Shown piece by piece: positions 32,701 to 42,465 of a stretch of DNA of 64,000 bases. The stretch is from Diphasiastrum complanatum (Eukaryota > Streptophyta > Lycopodiopsida > Lycopodiales > Lycopodiaceae). Each line of letters opens with the position of its first letter. Position 1 is the stretch's first letter. The position numbers and the translations under genes were made by a program. The stretch is from the NCBI GenBank assembly GCA_029204225.1, contig CM055097.1, positions 73,865,279 through 73,929,278 of the forward strand, written 5' to 3'. The notes under the pieces are model-generated. The model had not been told where the DNA came from. It did not search any database and saw nothing but the letters and a program-made list of their open reading frames with translations.

Positions 32701-33715
32701 CAGTGTAGATGATGTTACCTTCTCCCTCATAAGACAATAAGGATGTAAAGTATTCCTTATGTCTTGTCATGTGAGATGAGGCTCCACTATCAATCCACCA
32801 AGGATCATTATCATCTATGTTGGCTAACAAACTTGAAGTCATAACAAGTGATTCACATGTGTTATGTTCTTCCTCATCTATTGTAAGATTTTCTTGCCTC
32901 TCTCCTTGCTCTCTTTTCTTCTTATAACATTCATTTGCAAAATGACCTTTTATCCCACAATAAAAGCACTTGAACTTTGACTTATTGTTCTTAGTAGAAG
33001 AGGAAGAGGAAGAGTGATCATCATGATCAAAGTTACCACCTTTGGACCATTTCCCTTTGCCTTTACCTTTGCCCTTGAATTTGCCTTTTGTGAAGAAAGC
33101 CTCTTCACCTCCACCTTGCAAGGATGCACCATCAAGCTTTGATTGCAACCTATGTTCTTCAGCCAATAAGATTTCTTGCAAGTCAACCACACTTGGCAAG
33201 ACTCTTTGAATGGCAAAACTTTGCACAAGGTTAGCATGTTCATTTAGCAAACCATTCAACATAACTTGGACTATTTCACCATCTTTTATGTTCTCATCAA
33301 TGCATGCTAAATCATCACTTAGGGACTTAACTCTCAAGATAAATGCATGAGCACTTTCACCCTCTCTTTGCCTACTAGAAAATATTTGTCTCCTTAGGGT
33401 CAATACCCTAGATGTGGACTTTGATTCAAAGAGCTTCTTTAAGGCATTCCATGCCTCACTTGCACTTTGACACTTTCCAACTTCCTTGAGAAGTTCATTT
33501 GTAACATTCATTTTAATGATATGAAGAGCCCTTTTGGCCTTCTTATCAAACCTTTGTTGCTCTTGAAGTGTGAGAGGTCTCTCTTCAATTTCTGCAACTA
33601 TGTCCATGAGTTCATTCAACTCAAGTAAGGACTCCATCCTCACTTTCCAAGTAGAGTAGTTTGATGAACTCAACCTTTCACTAGACTCTAGCATGATCCC
33701 ACCATTGGAAGCCAT
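29762..33715 (-). CDS. element B gag-pol polyprotein (1317 aa)
   Basis: One open frame encodes a complete copia polyprotein, homologous to that of element A along its whole length. It has Gag (NYSTWKVRMESLLELNELMD), CCHC knuckle at C250-C253-H258-C263, and protease with D309 in WWIDSGASSHM. Integrase has a zinc domain (VWHKRLGHPNFK ... CEHCALSKSHR) and core motifs HSDIH, RSDNGGEY and NGVAERKNR. Reverse transcriptase has YVDD near 990-993, and RNase H has SDSDFAGD and SSTEAEYKAL. No stop or missing catalytic residue was found. A Ser/Lys-rich stretch (DDHSSSSSSTKNNKSK) precedes the knuckle and is not in A. The stop codon again overlaps the LTR start. It could produce an active enzyme set if transcribed. 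Confidence 0.95.
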   Translation of the reverse strand: MASNGGIMLESSERLSSSNYSTWKVRMESLLELNELMDIVAEIEERPLTLQEQQRFDKKAKRALHIIKMNVTNELLKEVGKCQSASEAWNALKKLFESKSTSRVLTLRRQIFSSRQREGESAHAFILRVKSLSDDLACIDENIKDGEIVQVMLNGLLNEHANLVQSFAIQRVLPSVVDLQEILLAEEHRLQSKLDGASLQGGGEEAFFTKGKFKGKGKGKGKWSKGGNFDHDDHSSSSSSTKNNKSKFKCFYCGIKGHFANECYKKKREQGERQENLTIDEEEHNTCESLVMTSSLLANIDDNDPWWIDSGASSHMTRHKEYFTSLLSYEGEGNIIYTANDGQCDIKGIGTIPISLSTNRKANLENVLYIPSITKNLLSVSQMIDKGLDVEFIGDACLISKCGSLIAQGRRHGKLFKLDACVISNHEGCMAREQLTNQEVWHKRLGHPNFKSLEVMAKKELVLGLPKSLVANNSVCEHCALSKSHRLAYSRSTSRSKEAFQLVHSDIHSSSTTSNGGAKMYATFIDDFSRYTWIYLLKSKDEVFAAFVKFKNEMENQFNTKIKCLRSDNGGEYTSNRFKDFCIAHGIKREMSSPRTPQQNGVAERKNRTLCECAKAMRLHANLAKSFWGEALACANYLCNRWTSASLDGKTPHEVLYGRRPSVKHCRIFGCTCFVNITLDDRTKEDPSSKKGVFVGYSEVSKAYKVYIPSTKKVVISKDVIFHEENVSNVVDVDVDVPTNHHDVQDVLDEDGDATPKQTSRKTQRQRAKPSRLTYDEKGKQVVDNSNFAFLTSFDEPTCVGEAIQKKEWIQAMDHEHQALIKSNTWRLVKLPKDKKAIGCKWIFKIKTNQDGSINKYKARLVAKGYAQEYGIDYDETFAPVAKMVTIRILISLATLYDWDMWQMDVTNAFLNGDLEEDIYMEQPEGYVSHDEPNHVCYLQKSLYGLKQAPRSWYAKLNSFLLSQNFVMSEYDHSLYFRLNENDITLLLIYVDDIILSGGNNLDIDEIKMALKREFEIQDLGKLHYILGIEIIRTSKSTFICQEKYVNSILKRFHMEDCKVVSTPMESNVKLTTRSNERSFKDITLYRKLIGSLIWLTITRPDLSFVVGKLSQFMQDPSEAHWKLGKRVLRYISGSRDFGILYGGTTPNLCGFSDSDFAGDQMDRKSTSAFAIYLGDGVVSWLSKKQPTISLSSTEAEYKALTTCTKEILWIKRMLLDLHLLEPEKTPIILCDNLSAQSLASNPVFHARSKHIEIAHHFVRDQVIAKEVELQHVSSKECVADIFTKPLGKDLYLMHRSNLGMCSKTMLKLASNVEEGV
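29767..29776 (-). promoter_or_regulatory. polypurine tract of element B
   Basis: The plus strand reads CTCCCTCTTC, i.e. GAAGAGGGAG on the minus strand, identical to element A. It lies within the last codons of Pol and abuts the 3' LTR. Confidence 0.9.
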
Positions 33716-34876
33716 GATTCTAATGTTTCTTCAACTTTTAGGTTCTGTCCTAAAGCACTTAGCACTCACTTTTCTCTCAACAAATGATAGATAAAGAGAT
33801 CTATGAAGATTTAGGACCCTAAAACACTTCTATCTTGAACCTAGATGGTTTCCAAGCATAGAAAGGAAGATTGAAACACATGCAACACTTTGCACACACT
33901 AATAATGGATTACAAAATCAAACCAACCTGAACACACTCTTGCTTAAGCTCTCAAACTTTCCAGCAAGTGACCAAATCAAGTTATGGTGTGAAGAGTTAC
34001 TTGCATTCTTAGAAAATACCCAAAACTAGGATGCCAAGATTACCTAGTAATGAACAAACTTGATCAACATATGATCAACACACTAAGATATTGATTCAAC
34101 CTGTAAAACCACATGTAAACCACACTTCTAAAAGTTTATAAACTCCAGCAAGTGATAAATACAAGATTTAGAGGTGAATGAATGAGCACACTTAGTGAAT
34201 CACAAGACTAGCTTCACTATCTTGTCAAATCTTGGTGTTTAGATGTAGATCTAAGATCACTTCACATGAGAATGTTCCTCAACCTGTTAAGAACCTGAAA
34301 AACACACTTGCATAATGGTTAACACCTTCCAGCAAATGCTCCAATCAAATTACATAAGGAGAGTTACTTACATGCTCAACAAAGTACACCAAAATTTATG
34401 CCAAAATTGATGACAATCTTTACAATATGCTCTTCACAATGGAGCTTACAATATGTTCACCCAAAAAAGGGGATCTTTCATCCAAATGGGAGCTTTGCTC
34501 AGCCTTTAGGAGAATTACAACTCACTCAAAAGAGCATTTGTCATCCACTTAAGGAGAAGTTTCATCCACTTAAGGAGAGTGTTCATCCAAGAATGGAGAT
34601 TGTCAACAATAGGATTGAAAAGAACATTGTTAGTATTGAATATGCACAAGCCTCACAATCACAAATGATTAGGTGTTATGATCTGATCCAAAATAGTTTC
34701 TTTTCAGCCTCTGATCTTCAATAGACCTGAAATATGCTTTTGATCCACAAGTTCAACTCACAAAACAAAGGTTAGTAAGATTTGATCAACAAAGCAATGC
34801 AAAATCATGCTAGAACTTGATCAAACATCCAAATATCACCAAAAATGGAATACTTACTGTAAATAGAAGCCAACCA
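33716..34876 (-). other. element B untranslated leader
   Basis: About 1.16 kb between gag start and primer site, nearly twice the leader of A. Near 34,400-34,600 it holds repeated 'catccacttaaggaga'-like phrases on the plus strand (34533-34575), a small tandem repeat. No conserved protein is encoded. Confidence 0.55.
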
Positions 34877-34888
34877 GCTCTGATACCA
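34877..34888 (-). promoter_or_regulatory. primer-binding site of element B
   Basis: The plus strand reads GCTCTGATACCA, the complement of TGGTATCAGAGC, directly beside the 5' LTR. Confidence 0.95.
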
Positions 34889-35536
34889 TGTGAAAAATAC
34901 AGATCCTAAGTGGATCTAAACTCCAAGATCATTGGCTTGAATGCTTGCACTCCAAACTACATAAGCTAGGAATTGGCAACACATTCTATGCTACCTAGAA
35001 TGCAAAGAACTTGATCAAAAAGCATTTATCACAAATGGAAACTTCCATAAACATCAAGTGCGGCCCAAAATAGCATTATACAGTCCATAATACATCAGCC
35101 TATCACTTTTGGAAAGCACCTAAGATCATACACAATAGCTTGAAGACAATACACACAACAATGCTCTCAATGGAGGAAGAAACAATGACAATGATCTATT
35201 GATCTCAATGAAGCATACAAAAGGTTTCTCCTACCTGTTCTCCACGACTTCCCTACTATTTATGGATGAGGAAGATGACTCTCTCTCCTCTCTCTAGAAG
35301 GTACTTGACCCTAGATATTCCCTATATAGGAAAAATAGCTAAAAATGGTTTATATGACCAAAATACATCAAAATGGTCTCATTTTGAAGGGTATGAAGTT
35401 TGACACTTCATCATACTGAAAAAATACAGTAAATAAAAACATTGTGGCCTGGGTGTGAAACTCCAAAACCAAAACTATTTACAATTTTAGCCAATTTAGG
35501 CCTCAAACTAGCTAGGAAATGTTGACAATTTTCACA
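34889..35536 (-). repeat. element B 5' LTR
   Basis: 648 bp. It has lost one arm of the CACGTG palindrome: the plus strand reads CCTGGGTGTGAAA where the 3' LTR reads CCTGGTTCACACGTGTGAAA. On the minus strand 'cctatataggg' near 35318-35328 may be the TATA region. Confidence 0.9.
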
Positions 35537-35541
35537 GACAG

Positions 35542-36820
35542 CTGATACTTTGGTGAATGATCAGGTGAGCTGCATGGTTATATGCACAGTTATCTCCAGG
35601 TTGGCATCACATGTTATTTCTATCCATCATCTTTTGGTAAGCAGGATGCAATTTTTGTTAGATCCAGTTGAAGTCTAGTTACACTATAGGTGCACAGATT
35701 CTTGGGGAGCTATCAGCAGGTAATGGATACTTGGTGATCAGATGGTATAGGGTACAAGGTTCTGGAGCTATCCTACCTGATATGCTATGGATCGTGGGTG
35801 AGTTGTTTATCACAATAGTGGATCTAGTTTTCATTTGCTTTGGCTTGGTGGGAGGCCTATAGACTGGTCAAATCAGAATTGGCAATGTCAAGCATGGGAA
35901 GCTAAGCCGACATGGGATGTAGGAGAGGCAGATCATCATCAGTATCTCTGGGAGATGGGCGAGCTACTCAGGTATAGCCTATGGTGAGGTTTGTGTACAT
36001 TCATTCATTGAGTCTTTGGTAGACTCTTGTGCTTGGAGCATGGGGAATGGATGGGGATCAACTTTCAGGACTTATTGGACAGTTGGATATGTTTGGATGT
36101 GAGAGCATCTTGGTACAGGTGCAGGCCATGATTGAGGACCTGATTTGGAGACCAGTGGTGTAGCAGTAGATCTACAGGTGCCACAGGTGTTGGTACGACA
36201 GGATACCACAGTTTGGGTAGGCCTTGGTCATGTATTTGATGCTTTATCATTCATGTTGGTTTGCATGAGTGTGTGTGGGCTTGCATGTTGCCTTGTCACG
36301 GGAGTCTAGATCTGAGTTGGAGTCATATGTGGTTGTGCATTTGCTACAGTACAACAAAGTAGTCATTTTATGCTCATTGACTTGTCATTGTCTACTAGTT
36401 GTTTATCTTGTGAGGGTGCAATCTTATGGTGGCAGGAAGATTTCTACAGGTTGAGCCTCAGTTGCTCATTTATGTCAGTTTTACAGGTTCGTACTTGTAA
36501 GTGTCTGATAAGATGTCATCCTAGCTAGATGGAGGATGTAAGTCTCATGGTGGCAGCGGGATTTCCTCAGTTTGAGCCATGTCGATCATGTGGTCCACTT
36601 GTGTTCAAGTCGGATTGGGGACGAGTCAGTTGGTCGAGAATATGGTAGACTCTCTATATGAGCATTGTGTTTACATTATACTTTGTGAGTCAAACCTGGT
36701 GGTTTGTTGGTGTGCTTGAGTGTGAGTCAAGTACAGAGTAGCAGGATATGCATAACATCTTTTGGACACTCCAGACGTTGCTACAAATTATTGTTTTTCA
36801 CTCTTATCACATTTGAGCTT
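35542..36820. other. element C interior, third segment, no gene
   Basis: About 1.28 kb with only short random frames. The phrases 'atggtggcag' and 'tttgagcc/tgagcctcagt' recur near 36427-36455 and 36539-36575, a weak internal repeat. It ends in a polypurine tract. Confidence 0.55.
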
Positions 36821-36830
36821 AAGGGAGAGA
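36821..36830 (+). promoter_or_regulatory. polypurine tract of element C
   Basis: AAGGGAGAGA immediately before the 3' LTR of C. With the primer site at 20499 it supports a once mobile, reverse-transcribed element. Confidence 0.75.
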
Positions 36831-37302
36831 GTTAAAAATCAGATTTAATCTCATATACATTTTATGTAAGCTCTAAATGTGATAATGTAATTGGTGTACA
36901 GTTTATTTGGTTTACTATATATGGTTGTGATCGGGACGTGACCCGTTAGGATATATTGATCGGGCACTGATCCCGTAGATGGCTACTTGGGTTAGCCGGG
37001 TAGCCACACATAAGAAGAATTAGCCTGTACAGAGTTATTTACAGTACTTGTTATACTTGGGGGCATGTCCCAAGTTTGTCGGTCGAATTTGGCCATATTG
37101 GGCCAAACCTTAGTTTGACAGGTGGTAAGCCAATTTTAGGACACCTGTCTTTTCATGCATTTTGTGAATACTCTATATGTACAGTGTTTCTTTGTAATCT
37201 AATAACTTTTGTTGTGCCATCTTTGAGAGCTTGTGAGGAGTGGCTTTGGTGATAGTGTGATGTGATCTGCATACTGCACTAGATCCTAACAGAATTTCAA
37301 CT
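36831..37302 (+). repeat. element C 3' LTR
   Basis: About 472 bp, matching the 5' LTR with scattered substitutions. Followed by CACACC from the interrupted D LTR. Confidence 0.85.
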
Positions 37303-37360
37303 CACACCTTAGCAGATCACAAGTACATGTTGTGGACAGTCCACATGTGTGAAATCAACA
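37303..37360 (+). repeat. element D 5' LTR, right part
   Basis: Continues the D LTR after C. It matches 42406-42460 and ends GAAATCAACA before the primer site. Confidence 0.85.
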
Positions 37361-37372
37361 TGGTATCAGAGC
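37361..37372 (+). promoter_or_regulatory. primer-binding site of element D
   Basis: TGGTATCAGAGC, as in A and B. Confidence 0.9.
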
Positions 37373-38111
37373 CTACCTAAGGTTACCATGCATTTTGATC
37401 CATTTGAATAAAAACTATTCATCAATCTTGAGCTAGAAATTGTCAAGATCCATTTTCCTATCTATCTTGTCCAATTTTGGATCAAAAGAGATCAAAAGGA
37501 CATTGATTGGGTCTGACCTGGTACTGTACGGAATCGGGTGCTCATGTGAGGAACATCCAATTTCAGTTTGGGAGTTCTCTCTCATGATTGATCCATTTAT
37601 CTTGCTTGATAGCTTGTTTTGAAGCTATTTTTGTCTAGTTTTTTATGCAATTAGTTTCATTTCATTTGGTTGAGCCAATCAAAAGCTATAAGCTTTTGAA
37701 GAGGGTTAGGTAGGGCACCTAGACCTGAGTGGACACATTTGGTTTGGTCAAGATATTGCTTGGTTGATCCAAAATCACAGTTAAATGCTTACCAATCTCA
37801 TCTATATGTGATCTAGGCACCGTTTTGAGATCTTAGCCATTTTGTTTCATGCAATATCATTGTATTTGAGTCAAATTTGGTTTCTTAGTGTACTTCACAC
37901 ATGTTAAAAGTGTTTGATCCTAACTTTGCCAATACTCCATCATTTGATGTGAAATAGATCTTGTTTTAGAGAGATTTGTGTAGCTAGTGAGAAATCAATG
38001 CACAAATAGTTGCAAGATCTTTCATAGGAGGAGATAGTACTCCATTATTAGATCCTATTGAGAGTGTGTAGCAACATATATTGTTCATCATTTGAGTTTT
38101 CTTCACTTCAA
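37373..38111 (+). other. element D untranslated leader
   Basis: About 740 bp with only short frames and no conserved peptide. Position and length suit a copia leader. Confidence 0.5.
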
Positions 38112-41100
38112 ATGTCTTCAATGGGTTCATCCTTGTTGGAACCAAGTAAAAGATTGTCCACTTCAAACTATTCAAATTGGAACATGAGGATGGAGTCCAT
38201 CTTGATCCTTGACGTGATGGACATTGTTCTTGGCCTTGAAGAAGAACCACAAGTTCTTCAAGAGGTTCAAAAATACAAAAAGAGAGCTAGTATGGCTCCC
38301 CACTACATTAAGATGAATGTCTCTAATGAGATATTGAGGGAGATGGGTACTTGTACAACAGCCAAAGAAGCTTGGGATTGTCTCAAGACTATCTACGAGG
38401 CTAAGAACACCTCTAGGCTTCTCACTCTTAGGAATCAAATCTTTCAAAGTAGCCAAAAGAGTGATGAGAGTGCATCTAGTTATGTTTTAAGAGTAAAAGA
38501 TATTCATAGAGAACTTGCTTGTATTGGTGATTCCATCAATCAAAATGAGCTAGTCCAAGTCATTCTCAATGGCTTGAGAAGTGAATTTGATGAAGAAGAA
38601 TCAACTCAAGCAAGCCAACATTACCAATGAGAAGGAAGACACTATTGCAAGTGATGGAGAGGGATCTCTTATGGTCTCTAGTTTCTCATCTACTCCTTTC
38701 AAAAAGGACAGCCTATGGTATATTGATAGTGGAGCCTCTTCACATATGTGTAGATCCAAGGACTCTTTCTCTTCCATTGCACCTTATGATGGAGTCAAGA
38801 AATCAATATACACTGCAAATAATTTTGAATGTCCTATTGAAGGCATAGGGAACATTCCCTTAAAGCTTTCATCCTCTAAAGTTCTTTATGTACCTAAGCT
38901 TACTAAGAATCTCATTAGTGTTGGCCAAATGCTTGATAATGGCCTTGATGTAAAATTCAATGTTGATACTTGCACTATTAAGAAGAATGATGAGATACTT
39001 GCATTAGGATCTAGATTTGGAGGAATCTATAAACTAGATCCAAATGAGTATGTGAATGCTTGTAATGTTGCTCTTGTGAACAAGCTCTCTATGGAGGAAT
39101 TATGGCATAGGAGGTTGGGACATCCCAACTACAAATCCATGCTCTCTATGATCAAAGAGGCCAAGCTTGCCAAAGTCATTCTCCAAGAAGATCAAGCCTT
39201 GTGAGGCTTACGCTATTGCTAAATCTCACAAAAAGCCATTTACAAGATCTTCTATCAAAATCAAGCATCCTTTGGAGTTAATCCACTCGGATGTGCATTT
39301 CTCATCAACTATAAGCAAGGGAGGAGCCACTTTTTCATTGATGATTTCACAATATTCACTTGGATATATCTTCTTGCTTCCAAATCTATGGTGTTTGATC
39401 ATTTCCTTATTTTCAAAGCTTATGTAGAGAAGCAATTCTCATTCAACATTAAAGCTCTTAGATGTGATGGAGGTGGTGAATATATCTCCAATAAATTTCA
39501 TGATTTTTGTGAGCTTGAAGGCATCAAAAGAAAATTCTCTTGTGCCTACTCTCCATCTCAAAATGGAGTGGCCAAGAGAAAGAATAGATCTCTATGTGAA
39601 TGTGCAAAATCTATGAGAATTGAGGCATCTTTGCCCAAAGATTTTTGGGGAGAAGCCATTAATTGTGCAAATTATCTTTGCAATAGTCTCCCACATATTG
39701 CTCTTGGAGGAAAGTCACCATATGAAATCTTATATTTGAAGAAGCCGAAGGTTGATCACCTTAGAGTTTTTGGATGCATATACTTTGCCCATATTCCCTT
39801 GGAAACAAGGAAGAAGAAAGATCCTAGTGCATGCAAAGGGATCATGGTTGGATACTCATCCACCAAAAGGCCTATATTGTCTTTGTACTCTCTACTTCTC
39901 AAGTTATTGAAAGTACAGATGTTGTCTTTCATGAAGATCAACATTCATCTTTTGAGGAGGCCGAGATCAAGAAGTCTATGGATGCATCACCTATTATTGA
40001 TTTTAAAGACAATTATGATGTGATGGGGTCGAGAATTGAAGAAGACTCTCCTTGGATTTTTCTCACCAAGAAGATCCATGAGAGATAGATCCGAGCCTAA
40101 GATGCTCACATATGTTGACAAAGGCAAACAAGTGGATCTTGATTCCACTAATTATGTTTTTTATGTCTCTCATGAAGAGCCGAAGAATGTACAAGAGGCA
40201 CTCAATACCAAGGAGTGGTATGATGCCATGAAGCAAGAGTATGATGCATTGATCACCAACAATACTTGGGAGCTTGTGGATCCTCCATCCAACAAGCATG
40301 TGATTGGTTGCAAGTGGGTATTTCGGATCAAATACAATTATGATGGCACCATCAACAAGTATAAAGCAAGATTATGTGCCAAAGGATTTGCTCAAATCCA
40401 TGGCCTTGATTATGAGGAGACCTTTTCACCCGTTGCAAAGATGGTGACAATAAGAATTCTTATTTTTCTTGCTTGTTTCTTTAAGTGGAAGGTGTTCCAA
40501 TTAGATGTATCCAATGCTTTTCTAAATGGTTATCTTGAGGAGGAGATCTATATGGAACAACCTCAAGGATTCATCAAGGATGAGTCCAAAGTGTGCTTGC
40601 TCTTCAAAAGTCTTTATGGACTCAAGCAAGCACCAAGATCATCGTATTCAAGACTTAATTCTTTTCTTATCTCACTAGGATTTACTCTTAGGGACTATGA
40701 TCCTTCCATGTATCTAAAGTTTGTTGATAGCAATATTGTCATTCTTCTAATTTATGTTGATGACATTATTCTTTGTGGAAGTTGTATCAAGCTAGTTGAT
40801 GAAACTAAGCTAGCACTTGGATGTGAGTTTAAAATGCAAGATCTAGGAGAGATACATTACATCCTAGGCCTAGAAATTGATTTTTATGAAAATCATGTCT
40901 TTATATGCCAATCTAGATATGCTCACTCTATGTTGAAAAAATTCCATATGGAAAATTCTAAGAGCATAGATACTCCAATGGAGCAAAGTAAAAGATCCTA
41001 ATAAAGGTGATGAAAGATCCTTTGAGGACATCACACTTTTTAGGAGTCTTGTAGGCTCCTTGATTTGGCTTACCATTACTAGGCCCGATCTAAGTTTTTG

Positions 41101-41692
41101 TGTGCACAAATTGACTCAATTTTTGAAAGATCCTAAGATCCATCATTGGAAGATGGCCAAGAGGATTCTAAGTTATGTATCTTCATCTTGTGATTATGGT
41201 CTACTTTATAAAAGTGAAGATCTATCCATTGTTGGCTACTCGGATTCGGACTTTGCAAGTGACAAGATGGATCGAAAGTCTATTAGTGCATACACTATCT
41301 TTCTTGGAGGCAATCTAATACCTTGGCTTTCCAAAAAGCAAGATACTATATCTCTCTCTTCATGTGAGGCCGAGTACAAAGCACTCACTACAACTACCAA
41401 AGAGGTGCTTTGGATCGAGAGGTTATCAATGGAGCTAAAGTGCATCAAGGAAGATGATCTACCAATGATCAAGTGTGATAACATCTCGGCCCAAGCTCTT
41501 GCCAATAGTCCCATATTTCATGCAAGAAGCAGGCACATAGAAGTGGCACACCATTTTGTGAGAGAAAAGCTTATTGGAGGAGAAATCTATTTGGAGCATG
41601 TCAACTCGTCCTCTTGTATTGCCGATCTACTCACCAAGCTTTTGAGCAAAAGTGTTTTCATCAAGCATAGATCTAATCTTGGAGTTATATGA
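38112..41692 (+). pseudogene. element D gag-pol, degenerate
   Basis: The ATG at 38112 begins a copia Gag (NYSNWNMRMESILIL). At about 38590 a deletion removes the Gag C-terminus with the CCHC knuckle, and the sequence resumes in another frame just before protease (LWYIDSGASSHM, about 38714-38749). Integrase keeps its zinc domain (ELWHRRLGHPNYK), but a frameshift near 39,170 and a small deletion near 39,335 break the core. RT is long and clean (40036-41001, with YVDDIILCG). Another frameshift lies near 41,000, after which RNase H runs to a normal end at 41692. At least five frame breaks rule out activity. The RT sequence is the family of the fragments at 49086-50057 and 50361-51480. Confidence 0.9.
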
Positions 41693-41731
41693 AGATCAAT
41701 GCTTAAATATTCATAGATAATTTTTTAGGAG

Positions 41732-42460
41732 TGTGAAGAGTTGAAAAAGATTATCTATGTTAGATATAGGGGTCTTATGATTTTTATATCAAGCACCTAG
41801 GTGTAGTTGATAGGAACAAATTTGGCATAGATGGCAAATTATCCATTTTCACTTGTAATGCCACTATTGAGCCAAAATAGAGTAAGAGGTTAAACCCGTG
41901 CCAATTAGAGTGTAGACAAGTGTAATGCTTTTGTTTGATGAATTCTAAGAGGTCCAATAGGATTTAGAGGTGGAACCATGAGAGGTCCAATAGAATTTGA
42001 GGTTTGCTTGAAAATGGTCCAATAGAATAAAGAGGTGCATGGATCAATGGTCCAATAGAATTAAGAGGTGGAAAAGTATGGTCCAATCATAGTTAAGCAT
42101 AGTGGTAGCTCGTGGATCTACTAGTATCATTGTACTCCTCATTTGGGCCTAATTGATTTGGAGATTGAGTGGATTTTGAGTGTTATTGGATTTCTGGCTT
42201 TCTCTCTCTACTCGAGAGCTCATCATGATTTTCTCTCTCTACCCAAGGAGAGCAGCTTGTTTTTACTTAGATTATTTTTTGAACACTTCCCACACGTGTG
42301 AGTGAGAGCTGGAAGTGATTGAATGCATGTAGTAGTGTGTTTTTGCCATAGAATCAAAGATAGATCTTGAATCTCAATCTAGTCTTGATCTTGGTGCATC
42401 TACACACCTTAGGAGATCACAAGTACATGTTGTGGATAGTCCACACGTGTGAAATCAACA
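41732..42460 (+). repeat. element D 3' LTR
   Basis: 729 bp, begins TGTGAAGAG and ends GAAATCAACA. Preceded by a weak polypurine run (TTAGGAG). Contains a CCACACGTGTGA palindrome near its end, mutated to CCACATGTGTGA in the 5' LTR. Confidence 0.9.
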
Positions 42461-42465
42461 TGTTT

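Larger units (their letters stand above)
29112..35536 (-). mobile_element. element B: intact, young Ty1/copia, opposite orientation to A
   Basis: GACAG at 29107-29111 is repeated at 35537-35541. The 3' LTR (29112-29766, 655 bp) and 5' LTR (34889-35536, 648 bp) differ by a 7-bp deletion and about two substitutions seen by eye. Primer site, uninterrupted gag-pol and polypurine tract are present. It also inserted into element C, about 1 kb from A. Confidence 0.95.
20025..37302 (+). mobile_element. element C: LTR element without gag-pol, probably non-autonomous
   Basis: Two LTRs of about 472 bp (20025-20498 and about 36831-37302) bracket an interior that carries a primer site (20499) and a polypurine tract (36821-36830). 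Removing nested A and B leaves about 4.0 kb (20499-22251, 28118-29111, 35537-36830). In this no Gag, protease, integrase or RT motif is visible in any frame. The element inserted into the D 5' LTR: the uninterrupted D text reads CTACACACC, and the C flanks read CTACACA and CACACC, so a 4-5 bp duplication of CACA is likely. Layout fits a LARD-type element mobilised by proteins of another family. Confidence 0.75.
19346..42460 (+). mobile_element. element D: old Ty1/copia, outer shell of a four-element nest
   Basis: LTRs beginning TGTGAAG and ending GAAATCAACA bracket a decayed gag-pol (38112-41692). The flanks are GGTTT (19341-19345) and TGTTT (42461-42465), an imperfect 5-bp target duplication. 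The 5' LTR is split at 20024/37303 by element C, which itself holds A and B. Without the insertions D is about 5.8 kb. Its two LTRs differ by several substitutions and small indels, more than those of A or B, so it is the oldest in the stack. Confidence 0.85.
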
